Assembly (NCBI RefSeq): GCF_947502895.1
Contig: NZ_CANNBM010000001.1
Coordinates: forward strand, 558,001-622,000
Length of the DNA stretch: 64,000 nucleotides
Direction: 5' to 3'
DNA from: an uncultured Sulfitobacter sp.
GTDB lineage: Bacteria; Pseudomonadota; Alphaproteobacteria; Rhodobacterales; Rhodobacteraceae
The position numbers were made by a program, and so were the translations under genes. This document shows positions 47,335 to 55,060 of this stretch, piece by piece. The notes beneath the pieces are model-generated. The model ran no database searches and had not been told where the DNA came from. It worked only from the letters and a program-made list of their open reading frames with translations. Numbering within the stretch: the stretch's first letter is position 1; each line of letters opens with the position of its first letter.

Positions 47335-48051
47335 ATGAGCAGTTCCACCCGCAAATCCCCCTACAGCCAAGGTGTGATAGACTCGGCCCCGTTCATTTTG
47401 ATCATTATCCCCTTCGCCAGCCTTTTTGGCGTATTGGCAACCGAGGCGGGCCTGAATGTGGTCGAGACGATGGCCTTTTCTATTGTTGTCATTGCGGGGG
47501 CCGCGCAGTTCACTGCACTGCAATTACTGCAAGAAAACGTGCCGACGGCCATCGTGCTGATCTCGGCGCTAGCGGTGAACCTGCGCATGGCGATGTATTC
47601 TGCATCGCTGACGCCCTACATCGGGGCAGCGCCCCTGTGGCAGCGCGCGCTGTGTGCCTATATGACGGTGGATCAATCCTATGTCGTGGCCGTGTCAAAG
47701 TTCGAAAGAGAACCGGACATGACCGTACCCGAACGTGTGGCCTATTTTCTAGGGGCGGTCACACCAATTGTACCGTTGTGGTATGCCTTTACCCTCATCG
47801 GTGCGCTGCTTGGCACACGCATCCCCGATAGCTGGGCTTTGGATTTTGCCATTCCCATCGCCTTTCTGGCGATGATCGCGCCAATGTTCCGCACGGCTGC
47901 CCATATCGTTGCCGCATTGGTGGCAGTGGTGGTCGCGTTGCTGGCGGCTGGCGTCCCTTATTCACTGGGCCTGATCATCGCAGGGATAGCTGGCATGATG
48001 GCAGGTGCACAAACCGAGTTGTGGGCAGAGCGTAGGGGGGCAGCGAAATGA
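47335..48051 (+). CDS. azlC: AzlC family branched-chain amino acid exporter, large subunit
   Basis: A 238-residue inner-membrane protein with about seven hydrophobic helices. AzlC hallmarks are FILIIIPFASLFGVLATEAGL, AGAAQFTALQLL, LAVNLRMAMYSASLTPY and YMTVDQSYVV. Works with AzlD, whose gene overlaps its stop by four bases (ATGA). Divergent from fdhD with about 54 bases between. Confidence 0.9.
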   Translation: MSSSTRKSPYSQGVIDSAPFILIIIPFASLFGVLATEAGLNVVETMAFSIVVIAGAAQFTALQLLQENVPTAIVLISALAVNLRMAMYSASLTPYIGAAPLWQRALCAYMTVDQSYVVAVSKFEREPDMTVPERVAYFLGAVTPIVPLWYAFTLIGALLGTRIPDSWALDFAIPIAFLAMIAPMFRTAAHIVAALVAVVVALLAAGVPYSLGLIIAGIAGMMAGAQTELWAERRGAAK

Positions 48052-48377
48052 ACATCGAGACGGGCACACTCTGGACTGTAATCATCCTGCTGGGGTTAGG
48101 CAGCTTTGGCCTGCGCTTTGTCTTCACCGGACTGGTCGGTGATCGCGCCATGCCCGACTGGCTGATACGGCATCTGCGTTACACAGCGGTGGCAATACTG
48201 CCTGCTTTGGTGGCGCCACAGGTTGTCTGGCCTGTCGCTACGGATGGTGTGTTCGATATTCCCCGCGCGGCGGCGGCCTCCGTCGCGTTTGCGGTGGGGC
48301 TTTACACGCGAAATGTCATTATGGCGATGTTAAGCGGCGCAATCACACTCTACGGATTGCTCTATCTACTCGGCTGA
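48048..48377 (+). CDS. azlD: AzlD family branched-chain amino acid exporter, small subunit
   Basis: A 109-residue membrane protein with three to four hydrophobic helices: TLWTVIILLGLGSFGLRFVF, RYTAVAILPALVAPQVVW, AAAASVAFAVGLYTRN and a final helix to LLYLLG. Size, helices and position directly after azlC identify it. Its 3' end overlaps the convergent lipoprotein gene by 12 bases. Confidence 0.88.
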   Translation: MNIETGTLWTVIILLGLGSFGLRFVFTGLVGDRAMPDWLIRHLRYTAVAILPALVAPQVVWPVATDGVFDIPRAAAASVAFAVGLYTRNVIMAMLSGAITLYGLLYLLG

Positions 48378-48962
48378 GGCGACGATCCCGTCCGTGACGT
48401 TGCCCTCGTCATCCTCATAGTAGCGGGTGGTTTTGACACCGGGCAGCTTGGCTGCCTGCTCCATCAACTTAACGGGATAGAAACCCTGCTTGATCGATTG
48501 AAATCCGGGTATCTGGCGCAGAATACCCGAAGTGGCGCTGGCACAGAAGGCGCCTGAAACAGGGCCGCTCGCCTCAACAAGCTGCATCGCCCGCGCGGCC
48601 TGCGCAGGTGTCACGGTAAATTCTTGGCTAACGACATGGAAATTCGTGCGTGCATGGGCAGATTTGTAAATCTGGATCCATTTCGGTGACATGCCATACA
48701 GAACATCACCGCGCTCGGGGATCCGCTCATGCTCGAACGAGCCTGCGGGATCAAACATGACCGATTGTTTGCCCTGAACCAGCAATGCGGTATGCCCGCC
48801 CGCGCCAGTACGGTTGTTGATCATGGTAATCAACGTCAGCTTTGGCTGGCCAGTATGCGCAAACGCAGCTGCGTCTATCGCCTGTGAAGATGATTCTTTT
48901 ACCGCTTCCGCACATCCAGCAAGCAGCACGGCAGACAGGCTTAGCGCCAGAAAAGTTTTCAT
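48366..48962 (-). CDS. Lipoprotein of unknown function
   Basis: A 198-residue protein with a clean lipoprotein signal, MKTFLALSLSAVLLAGC, the LAGC lipobox giving Cys17 as the lipidated residue. The mature part has TMINNRTGAGGHTALLVQGKQSVMFDPAGSFEHERIPERGDVLYG and a later GAFCASATSGIL, which looks like a papain-like or NlpC-type fold with possible His and Cys active residues; this is inference only. The ribosome site is weak, and a short direct repeat CAGTCT lies before the start. It follows the oxidase subunit IV gene after 25 bases. Confidence 0.72.
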   Translation of the reverse strand: MKTFLALSLSAVLLAGCAEAVKESSSQAIDAAAFAHTGQPKLTLITMINNRTGAGGHTALLVQGKQSVMFDPAGSFEHERIPERGDVLYGMSPKWIQIYKSAHARTNFHVVSQEFTVTPAQAARAMQLVEASGPVSGAFCASATSGILRQIPGFQSIKQGFYPVKLMEQAAKLPGVKTTRYYEDDEGNVTDGIVASAE

Positions 48963-48987
48963 ATTCACAGTCTCAGTCTCAGTCAGT

Positions 48988-49122
48988 TCAGCGCGCGAAA
49001 ATCGCCATAAAGACAAGGATACCGATAATCACGATAACGGCACGTGTCACAAAGGTGACAAAACCGTCAAAGGTTTTCTGCTGGCTGTCGGAGTTCATTG
49101 TACCATGTTCATGTTCGGCCAT
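48988..49122 (-). CDS. aa3-type cytochrome c oxidase subunit IV
   Basis: A 44-residue protein, MAEHEHGTMNSDSQQKTFDG followed by one transmembrane helix (VTRAVIVIIGILVFMAIFA). The MAEHEHGTM-x-QxKTF-x-GF pattern is typical of the tiny subunit IV of the alphaproteobacterial aa3 oxidase, which packs against the core in the membrane. AAGGGA lies 7 bases before the ATG. No other oxidase gene is in the window. Confidence 0.85.
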   Translation of the reverse strand: MAEHEHGTMNSDSQQKTFDGFVTFVTRAVIVIIGILVFMAIFAR

Positions 49123-49232
49123 TGGAAAGTCCCTTTCGTCTTCTTTGGCTGGTCGTTTGCGCAGGGGTTACGGCATTTCGTCTGCCCTGTCACGCCAGAT
49201 TTGGCGAATGTGTCTAAGATGCCGCGTATGCT

Positions 49233-49697
49233 TCAGGCCTCGCCTTGCTCCAAATCAGCAAGCAGCTTGAAGCCGATGCGGTTGGGTGTCTCGGACTCTA
49301 CGGCTTTGGGCACCGCGCGGAAGACAACGCTCAGCTGGCTCACATGTTGTACAAGCTGCATCTTGCCCCCCGCAGGATCGGCGCCGTAGAAAGTCACAAC
49401 ATCGGGGTCAAAATAGCCCATGCCTTCGATCTTGAGCACACCTGCGTCCGTTCCCGCAAAACCCATGGCGATTTCATGGTTCTCGTCCAGTCCTTCCTCA
49501 AATTTCTTGAGGTACAAAACAGTGCGTTCATAAGCCCATTGTGCAGGTGACTTCTGTGCTACGGGTTTTCCCGACACACCTTTTGGCACGGGCTGGTCCT
49601 TGGCATTTTTGGCCGCCGGATCATTGTGAACCTCATGCACACGCGGCAATGCGTTGGCCTCGGCCGCTTCGGCTGCGGTTTCTATCTTTTCACCCAT
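49233..49697 (-). CDS. DUF6173 family protein
   Basis: A 154-residue soluble protein. After a polar N-terminus comes SPAQWAYERTVLYLKKFEEGLDENHEIAMGF, GVLKIEGMGYFDPDVVTFYG and QLVQHVSQLSVVFRAVPK, which match DUF6173, a family I know mainly from Rhodobacterales. It follows the metallo-beta-lactamase-fold gene by 3 bases on the same strand, so it is probably co-transcribed. Function unknown. Confidence 0.75.
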   Translation of the reverse strand: MGEKIETAAEAAEANALPRVHEVHNDPAAKNAKDQPVPKGVSGKPVAQKSPAQWAYERTVLYLKKFEEGLDENHEIAMGFAGTDAGVLKIEGMGYFDPDVVTFYGADPAGGKMQLVQHVSQLSVVFRAVPKAVESETPNRIGFKLLADLEQGEA

Positions 49698-49700
49698 GGA

Positions 49701-50753
49701 TCACCCCTTACGCTGGTATAGCCATGCGCCATCTTCGCGCTGGGTGCGAATGGCCTGACCTTCTTGGTGAAGGTGACTTAAATGCGCAAAGGCTTCAACC
49801 AGTGCGAGGCCATATTCCCCCTCACCTATCGCTCTTTTGAACAAGGGGGGGAAAACCTCGCCTGCGGTTTTGGGCGTGTCGATATAGGCAAGCAGTCGTT
49901 TTAGCGCGCCATGATGATTGTCGATCAGCTGTCGCATTCGCGTGGGCAACCCCGTGAATGGCAGCTTGTGGCCCCCTAATACAAGGTGATCCGCACGCCC
50001 CAGTTGGGCCAACCGCTCACAGGCCTCAAGCCACTCACCGATGGGATCGGCCATAGGCTCGGTCGCGTATACGCCCACATTGGGACTGATGGAGGGAAGG
50101 ATTTGGTCGCCGGCAATCACCAGATTGTCATCCAGGCTCCAGAACGTCGCATGTTCGGGGGCGTGGCCGTTGCCCATATGGATCTGCCAACGCCGCCCCC
50201 CCATGGTGATCGTGTCATCCTGCTTGATGCGGGTATAGCCCAATGGCAGCGGAGCTACGATATCGGCAAAGTTGAACGGACGGTCCGTGCTACGTTTGGT
50301 GTAAATCTCGGCGGCCATCCCAGCTGATCGGTAGAAAGCAAGGCTTTCGGTGTTCGGCACATCCTGCACGTCCAGCGTCAGCATCCGCGCAGTCAACCAT
50401 GCGGTACGGGTTGTTACCAAATCGGCCCCATGCTCGCTCTGGAACCAGCCCGCAAGCCCGATATGGTCGGGATGATGGTGCGTGACTACAACACGCGATA
50501 CAGGCTTGCCTCCCAGTGGGCCTTCCATAATTTCTTGCCAGATGGCCTTGGTTTTCTTAGACGCGAACCCTGTGTCGATAATGGTCCAACTGTCGCCCTC
50601 ATCCAAAGCATACACATTCACATGGTCCAGCTTCATCGGCAGGGGCAGACGCATCCAAAGCACACCTTCGGCCACCTCTATGGCCTCGGCGCCGCTTGGC
50701 GGTGTCTCCCATGGATAGCGCAGACCTTGCGGTGTTTTGACGTGTTGCGACAT
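49701..50753 (-). CDS. Metallo-beta-lactamase-fold hydrolase
   Basis: A 350-residue protein with the zinc signature THHHPDHIG, a later NGHAPEHATFWS (metal His), and VIAGDQILPSISP (bridging Asp), then a C-terminal helical domain with LGGHKLPF and HHGALKRLLAYI, as in RNase Z/LACTB2-like hydrolases. In roseobacters it sits with an acyl-CoA dehydrogenase, and here its ATG shares one base with that gene's stop. A thioester or lactone substrate linked to acyl-CoA metabolism is a reasonable inference. Confidence 0.82.
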   Translation of the reverse strand: MSQHVKTPQGLRYPWETPPSGAEAIEVAEGVLWMRLPLPMKLDHVNVYALDEGDSWTIIDTGFASKKTKAIWQEIMEGPLGGKPVSRVVVTHHHPDHIGLAGWFQSEHGADLVTTRTAWLTARMLTLDVQDVPNTESLAFYRSAGMAAEIYTKRSTDRPFNFADIVAPLPLGYTRIKQDDTITMGGRRWQIHMGNGHAPEHATFWSLDDNLVIAGDQILPSISPNVGVYATEPMADPIGEWLEACERLAQLGRADHLVLGGHKLPFTGLPTRMRQLIDNHHGALKRLLAYIDTPKTAGEVFPPLFKRAIGEGEYGLALVEAFAHLSHLHQEGQAIRTQREDGAWLYQRKG

Positions 50754-52468
50754 CAGATTGCCAACTCTTCCGCCGTAAGGGCGTATAGATCTTCCGCCCC
50801 CGCTTGCGCATGAGCCAACAAGGCCGCGTATTCGGGCAACATGCGCTGGATGTAAAACCTTGCCAGTTTTTCACGCGCACCGCCCTGGTCTGCCAGCGCA
50901 GCCTTGAGGTGCAAATGTGCCCCCAAAACACGTGCAAAGGCGTGCAAATACGGCACAGCCCCAGCAAACCGCTCTTGCAGGTCCGTCTGTGAAACAAGCC
51001 ATTCTGTCGCCTCGCGCATGCTTTCGCATGACTGCCAGACATCTTCGGCAAGGCGCGGAAAGACTTGCCGCGCCTGTTCCACGTCATCCTCGATCTCGTC
51101 GAGCAAGGCCATTGCCGCTTCGCCCCCGTCCATCATTTTGCGTGCGACAAGATCCATAGCCTGAATACCGTTGGTGCCTTCGTAAATCGCCGTCACCCGA
51201 ACATCGCGGCAGAATTGCGCAGCACCTGTTTCCTCGACAAACCCCATACCGCCATGCACCTGAAGGCCCATATCGGCAACAGCAATGCCCGTATCCGTCC
51301 CGAAGGCTTTGGTGATCGGCGTCAACAACGCGGCACGGGCCTTCCATGCAGTATCACCCGTAGCCTGCGCCATATCAATCGCCACAGCATTGCAAACAGC
51401 AATCGCACGGGCAGCAAATACATCGGCCTTCATCATCGTGAGCATCCGCCGCACATCTGCATGGCCGAGAATCGAATCCTTTTCAGCCGGAGCCGAGGTT
51501 TTGCCCTGCTTGCGGTCCGTGGCATAGGCCAGCGCGTGCTGATACGAAGCATCCGCCACCCCGATCCCCTGCCCGCCGACCCCAAGCCGCGCATTGTTCA
51601 TCATTGTGAACATCGCAGCCATGCCGCCGTTCAGCTCGCCCACCAGCCAACCGGTGGCATTGTCATACTGCATTACGCAGGTAGGTGAGCCATGCAGCCC
51701 CATCTTATGCTCTAGGCTGACCACACTGACGCCATTACGCGCACCGGGATTGCCCTGCGCATCAGGCAGCAGTTTCGGCACCATAAACAGGCTGATTCCG
51801 CGCACACCCGCGGGGGCATCGGGCAAGCGCGCCAGCACCAGATGGCAGACATTGCCGCCCAGATCGTGATCCCCCCATGAAATATAAATCTTTTGCCCCG
51901 TGACAGCATAGGTCCCGTCGCCCTGATCGACAGCTTTGGTACTCAGCGCGCCAACGTCGGAACCTGCCTGCGGCTCTGTCAGGTTCATCGTGCCTGTCCA
52001 TTCACCGCTGATGAGCTTTGGCAGGTATATCTCTTTGAGCGTGTCACTTGCGTGATGTTCCAGCGCCTCAATCTGGCCTTGCGTCAACATCGGCGCAAGC
52101 TGCAGCGACAGGCACGCGCCGCTCATCATTTCGCCCACGGCGGCGGTCAGTGCCATCGGCAGCCCCATTCCGCCGTATTCGGGATCAGCCGACATGCCGA
52201 CCCAGCCCCCCTCACCAATCGCTTTCAGACCTTCACGAAAACCTGGCGATGTGCGCACTACACCGTTTTCCAGATAGGCAGGGTTGCGATCACCCGAGCG
52301 TTGGAGTGGAGCGAGAACCTCTTCGCACATTTTGCCCGCTTCGGTAAGAATTGCGCGCGTCACATCTGCCGTTGCATCACTGAATTTCTCTGTTTGGCGT
52401 AGCGCCTCAAGCCCGACCACATGGTCGAACAGAAAATTGTAGTCTTCAACAGGCGCGCGATACGTCAT
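50753..52468 (-). CDS. Acyl-CoA dehydrogenase
   Basis: A 571-residue flavoenzyme that oxidises acyl-CoA and passes electrons to ETF. Seen: GMSADPEYGGMGLP, the FAD-site MNLTEPQAGSDVGALSTKA, ITGQKIYISWGDHD-type segment (reading VTGQKIYISWGDHD here), LEHKMGLHGSPTCVMQYD, VHGGMGFVEETGAAQFCRDVRVTAIYEGTNGIQAMDL with the catalytic Glu region, and a C-terminal extension typical of the 590-residue FadE-like class. AGGA precedes the ATG at 52468. It would supply electrons to the ETF-QO encoded near 38 kb. Confidence 0.93.
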   Translation of the reverse strand: MTYRAPVEDYNFLFDHVVGLEALRQTEKFSDATADVTRAILTEAGKMCEEVLAPLQRSGDRNPAYLENGVVRTSPGFREGLKAIGEGGWVGMSADPEYGGMGLPMALTAAVGEMMSGACLSLQLAPMLTQGQIEALEHHASDTLKEIYLPKLISGEWTGTMNLTEPQAGSDVGALSTKAVDQGDGTYAVTGQKIYISWGDHDLGGNVCHLVLARLPDAPAGVRGISLFMVPKLLPDAQGNPGARNGVSVVSLEHKMGLHGSPTCVMQYDNATGWLVGELNGGMAAMFTMMNNARLGVGGQGIGVADASYQHALAYATDRKQGKTSAPAEKDSILGHADVRRMLTMMKADVFAARAIAVCNAVAIDMAQATGDTAWKARAALLTPITKAFGTDTGIAVADMGLQVHGGMGFVEETGAAQFCRDVRVTAIYEGTNGIQAMDLVARKMMDGGEAAMALLDEIEDDVEQARQVFPRLAEDVWQSCESMREATEWLVSQTDLQERFAGAVPYLHAFARVLGAHLHLKAALADQGGAREKLARFYIQRMLPEYAALLAHAQAGAEDLYALTAEELAI

Positions 52469-52606
52469 AGTAGTGATCCTCAAACAATGTGCGGCCCCAA
52501 GGACCAAACAGACTAAACCTGCCACCCCACGCCATACACTACCAGCATGAAGAGGCACACATGCTAGCGCAACCAAAACGCGGCGTCATAGCAACAGGAT
52601 CAAGCC

Positions 52607-53551
52607 ATGCCCCAGCAGACGCTCCACCTGCATGCAACAGACACCGGATTGGACCGTGCAGCACAGCTGTTGAAGGACGGCGCTCTGGTCGCGCTTCCTA
52701 CGGAGACTGTCTATGGCCTTGGAGCTGATGCGCGCAATGGTACGGCAGTCGCTGCGATTTATACCGCTAAAGGACGCCCTTCTTTTAACCCTTTGATTGT
52801 GCATCTGGCAGCACCAGACGACGCAAAGAAGTATGTCGTCTGGAACGCACCCGCACAGGCCTTGGCGCGCGCCTTCTGGCCTGGCCCGTTGACCCTTGTA
52901 TTACCCCTTTTGCCAGACCACGGGTTGTCCTCGCTGGTCACTGCAGGCCTACCTACGGTGGCTCTACGGGTGCCTGCCCATCCAACTTCCCATCGCCTGC
53001 TAACTGCATTCGGCGGACCTGTTGCTGCGCCATCGGCCAATCCGTCGGGACAGATCAGCCCGACAACGGCGGGTCACGTATTAGAGGGTTTGTCAGGGCG
53101 CATAGCGGCTGTACTTGACGATGGACCGTGCACTGTCGGCGTAGAAAGTACGATTATCGGATTTGACGGGTCGACGCCCGTACTGTTGCGCGAAGGTGGT
53201 ATCACCTGTGAGCAGATCACCGATCTGCTGGGCCAAGCACCCGCTGCGCCGCAAGGCAGCAATATCACCGCCCCCGGTCAGTTGGCCTCGCACTATGCAC
53301 CGCGCGGCAATGTGCGACTGAACGCGCAGACCCCGCATAAGGGAGAGCATATGCTGGGCTTTGGCGCTGTCGATGGTGTGCTAAACCTGTCACCTGACGG
53401 CGATCTGGCCGAAGCCGCAGCAAATCTGTTCGAATATTTCCACCGTCTTGACGCATTGGGTGGCGCTATAGCTGTCGCACCGATCCCACAAATGGGATTG
53501 GGCCGCGCAATCAATGACCGATTGGCCCGCGCCGCAGCGCCACGCGGTTAG
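52607..53551 (+). CDS. tsaC: L-threonylcarbamoyladenylate synthase (Sua5/YrdC family)
   Basis: Makes threonylcarbamoyl-AMP for t6A37 of ANN-decoding tRNAs. The 314-residue protein has the YrdC domain with GALVALPTETVYGLGADA, KGRPSFNPLIVHL, FWPGPLTLVLP, TVALRVPAHP and PSANPSGQISPTTA, and a C-terminal Sua5 domain after residue 210 with PGQLASHYAPRG, so it is the longer Sua5 form. AGGA lies 8 bases before the start. Divergent from the acyl-CoA dehydrogenase and overlapping yqgE tail-to-tail by four bases. Confidence 0.94.
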   Translation: MPQQTLHLHATDTGLDRAAQLLKDGALVALPTETVYGLGADARNGTAVAAIYTAKGRPSFNPLIVHLAAPDDAKKYVVWNAPAQALARAFWPGPLTLVLPLLPDHGLSSLVTAGLPTVALRVPAHPTSHRLLTAFGGPVAAPSANPSGQISPTTAGHVLEGLSGRIAAVLDDGPCTVGVESTIIGFDGSTPVLLREGGITCEQITDLLGQAPAAPQGSNITAPGQLASHYAPRGNVRLNAQTPHKGEHMLGFGAVDGVLNLSPDGDLAEAAANLFEYFHRLDALGGAIAVAPIPQMGLGRAINDRLARAAAPRG

Positions 53552-54102
53552 GCGCGTCCTGCAGTCGCGGACAATGTGACCGGATCAATCCCGATGCTGC
53601 GCAGCGCAGCATCCCAAAGTGCGTCATGCGATGTTGCAAATACCAGATCAGGCGTCGCAGGCGCAGTGAGCCAACCGTTCTGGGCGATCTCACCTTCTAG
53701 CTGCCCTGCCGACCACCCTGCATATCCCAGCGCAAAAAAGAACGGCAGCGGCCCTTTGCCGTTTCCGATGTCTTTCAGAATATCTTGCGTTGCTGTCAAA
53801 ACATACTGCCCGTCAATGGCCAACGCATCAGGTGCCAGCCGCCGTTTGTCGCCATGCAACACAAACCCCCGCTCGGTCTCGACAGGGCCGCCGATATGTA
53901 CGGGCGTTCGCCCCGCATCCTTGGCACCTGCAATATCCAAACGCGAAAACACTTCCCGCAGGGTCATATCGCCCGCGCGTTTGTTAAGCATCAGCCCCAT
54001 CGCACCTTCATCAGAATGGGCGCACATAAAGATTACCGAGCGCGCAAACCGCGGATCGCCCATGCCAGGCATGGCGATCAATAGCTGCCCTGAAATATCC
54101 AT
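53548..54102 (-). CDS. yqgE: YqgE/AlgH family protein
   Basis: A 184-residue protein of the UPF0301 family: MDISGQLLIAMPGMGDPRFARSV, FMCAHSDEGAMGLMLNK, VHIGGPVETERGFVLH, FFALGYAGWSAGQLEGEI and NGWLTAPA, all family landmarks. Starts at the ATG at 54102 after GAGGGG; the long open frame upstream crosses the divergent gene. The function is unsettled (AlgH-type regulator in Pseudomonas). Confidence 0.92.
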   Translation of the reverse strand: MDISGQLLIAMPGMGDPRFARSVIFMCAHSDEGAMGLMLNKRAGDMTLREVFSRLDIAGAKDAGRTPVHIGGPVETERGFVLHGDKRRLAPDALAIDGQYVLTATQDILKDIGNGKGPLPFFFALGYAGWSAGQLEGEIAQNGWLTAPATPDLVFATSHDALWDAALRSIGIDPVTLSATAGRA

Positions 54103-54232
54103 GTCTGCCCCTCTGCCGCGCTTGTCCTGCGCAGTTTGCCCAGCGCAACCAGCGGCTGCAAGCACGATCAGCGAAACATGGCTGACCGAGTTGTGACTTG
54201 GCAAATGGTGCGCGCACAGCCACATATGACGG

Positions 54233-55042
54233 ATGAAAAGATCATCCCTTTGCGCAGCAGCGCTTTTTGCCATTACCTCCACCGCGGCCTTTGCGGCGGA
54301 TCCCGTGGGCGCTCCTGCCACCGCCACCCTGATTGAAGGGTGGCAGCAGGCGGATGGAACAATCGTAAGTGCGGTCCAGATCACGTTGGAGGACGGGTGG
54401 AAAACCTACTGGCGCGCGCCGGGCGACGCAGGGATACCCCCCGCGTTCAACTGGAATGGTTCACGCAATCTGGTAGGAGTAGCAGTCAGCTGGCCAACAC
54501 CAAAAGTATTTGGGCAGAACGGTATGCGGTCGGTCGGCTACGCAAATCGGGTGACATTGCCACTGTCTATTGCGGCAAAGCGGTCCGGCAAACCCGTGCA
54601 TATAAAGCTCGCGCTTGAAATCGGGGTCTGCAAAGATATTTGCGTGCCGCAGACATTAAAGGTCACGGGCACGATAGCACCATCAGGCAATACACCCGTA
54701 CCAGCGATCGCAGCAGCACTTGCCGAGCGGCCTTATACCGCGAGTGAAGCAGGCGCAGGCGGCGTGGTGTGTGCGATCAGCCCATCGGAAGACGGCTTGA
54801 ACATCACGGCACACATAACCGTGCCACACGCGGGCGGAACGGAATTTGTAGTGATAGAAGCTGGTCGTGCGGATGTCTGGGTTTCAGAGGCCACAGCGAC
54901 CCGCAGCGGCAGCACACTAACCGCAAAAGCCGAAATGATCCCAAACCGCAAAGGCGCGCTGGCGCTAGATCGTTCCGCCATGCGCTTTACCGTGCTGGGC
55001 GCTTCCCATGCAGTGGACATCAAAGGCTGCACGCCGAGCTAA
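54233..55042 (+). CDS. Exported DsbD N-terminal-domain-like protein
   Basis: A 269-residue protein with a signal peptide (SSLCAAALFAITSTAAFAAD) followed by a domain like the N-terminal alpha domain of the thiol reductase DsbD: LEDGWKTYWRAPGDAGIPP, FNWNGSRN, IGVCKDICVP with two cysteines three residues apart, where DsbD alpha has its redox pair. The membrane and C-terminal thioredoxin domains of full DsbD are absent. Stand-alone, it may accept reducing power from a CcdA-type protein; this is inference. It is followed by 18 bases and the convergent RND pump gene. Confidence 0.8.
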   Translation: MKRSSLCAAALFAITSTAAFAADPVGAPATATLIEGWQQADGTIVSAVQITLEDGWKTYWRAPGDAGIPPAFNWNGSRNLVGVAVSWPTPKVFGQNGMRSVGYANRVTLPLSIAAKRSGKPVHIKLALEIGVCKDICVPQTLKVTGTIAPSGNTPVPAIAAALAERPYTASEAGAGGVVCAISPSEDGLNITAHITVPHAGGTEFVVIEAGRADVWVSEATATRSGSTLTAKAEMIPNRKGALALDRSAMRFTVLGASHAVDIKGCTPS

Positions 55043-55060
55043 GGCAGCGGCGACGTGTCT

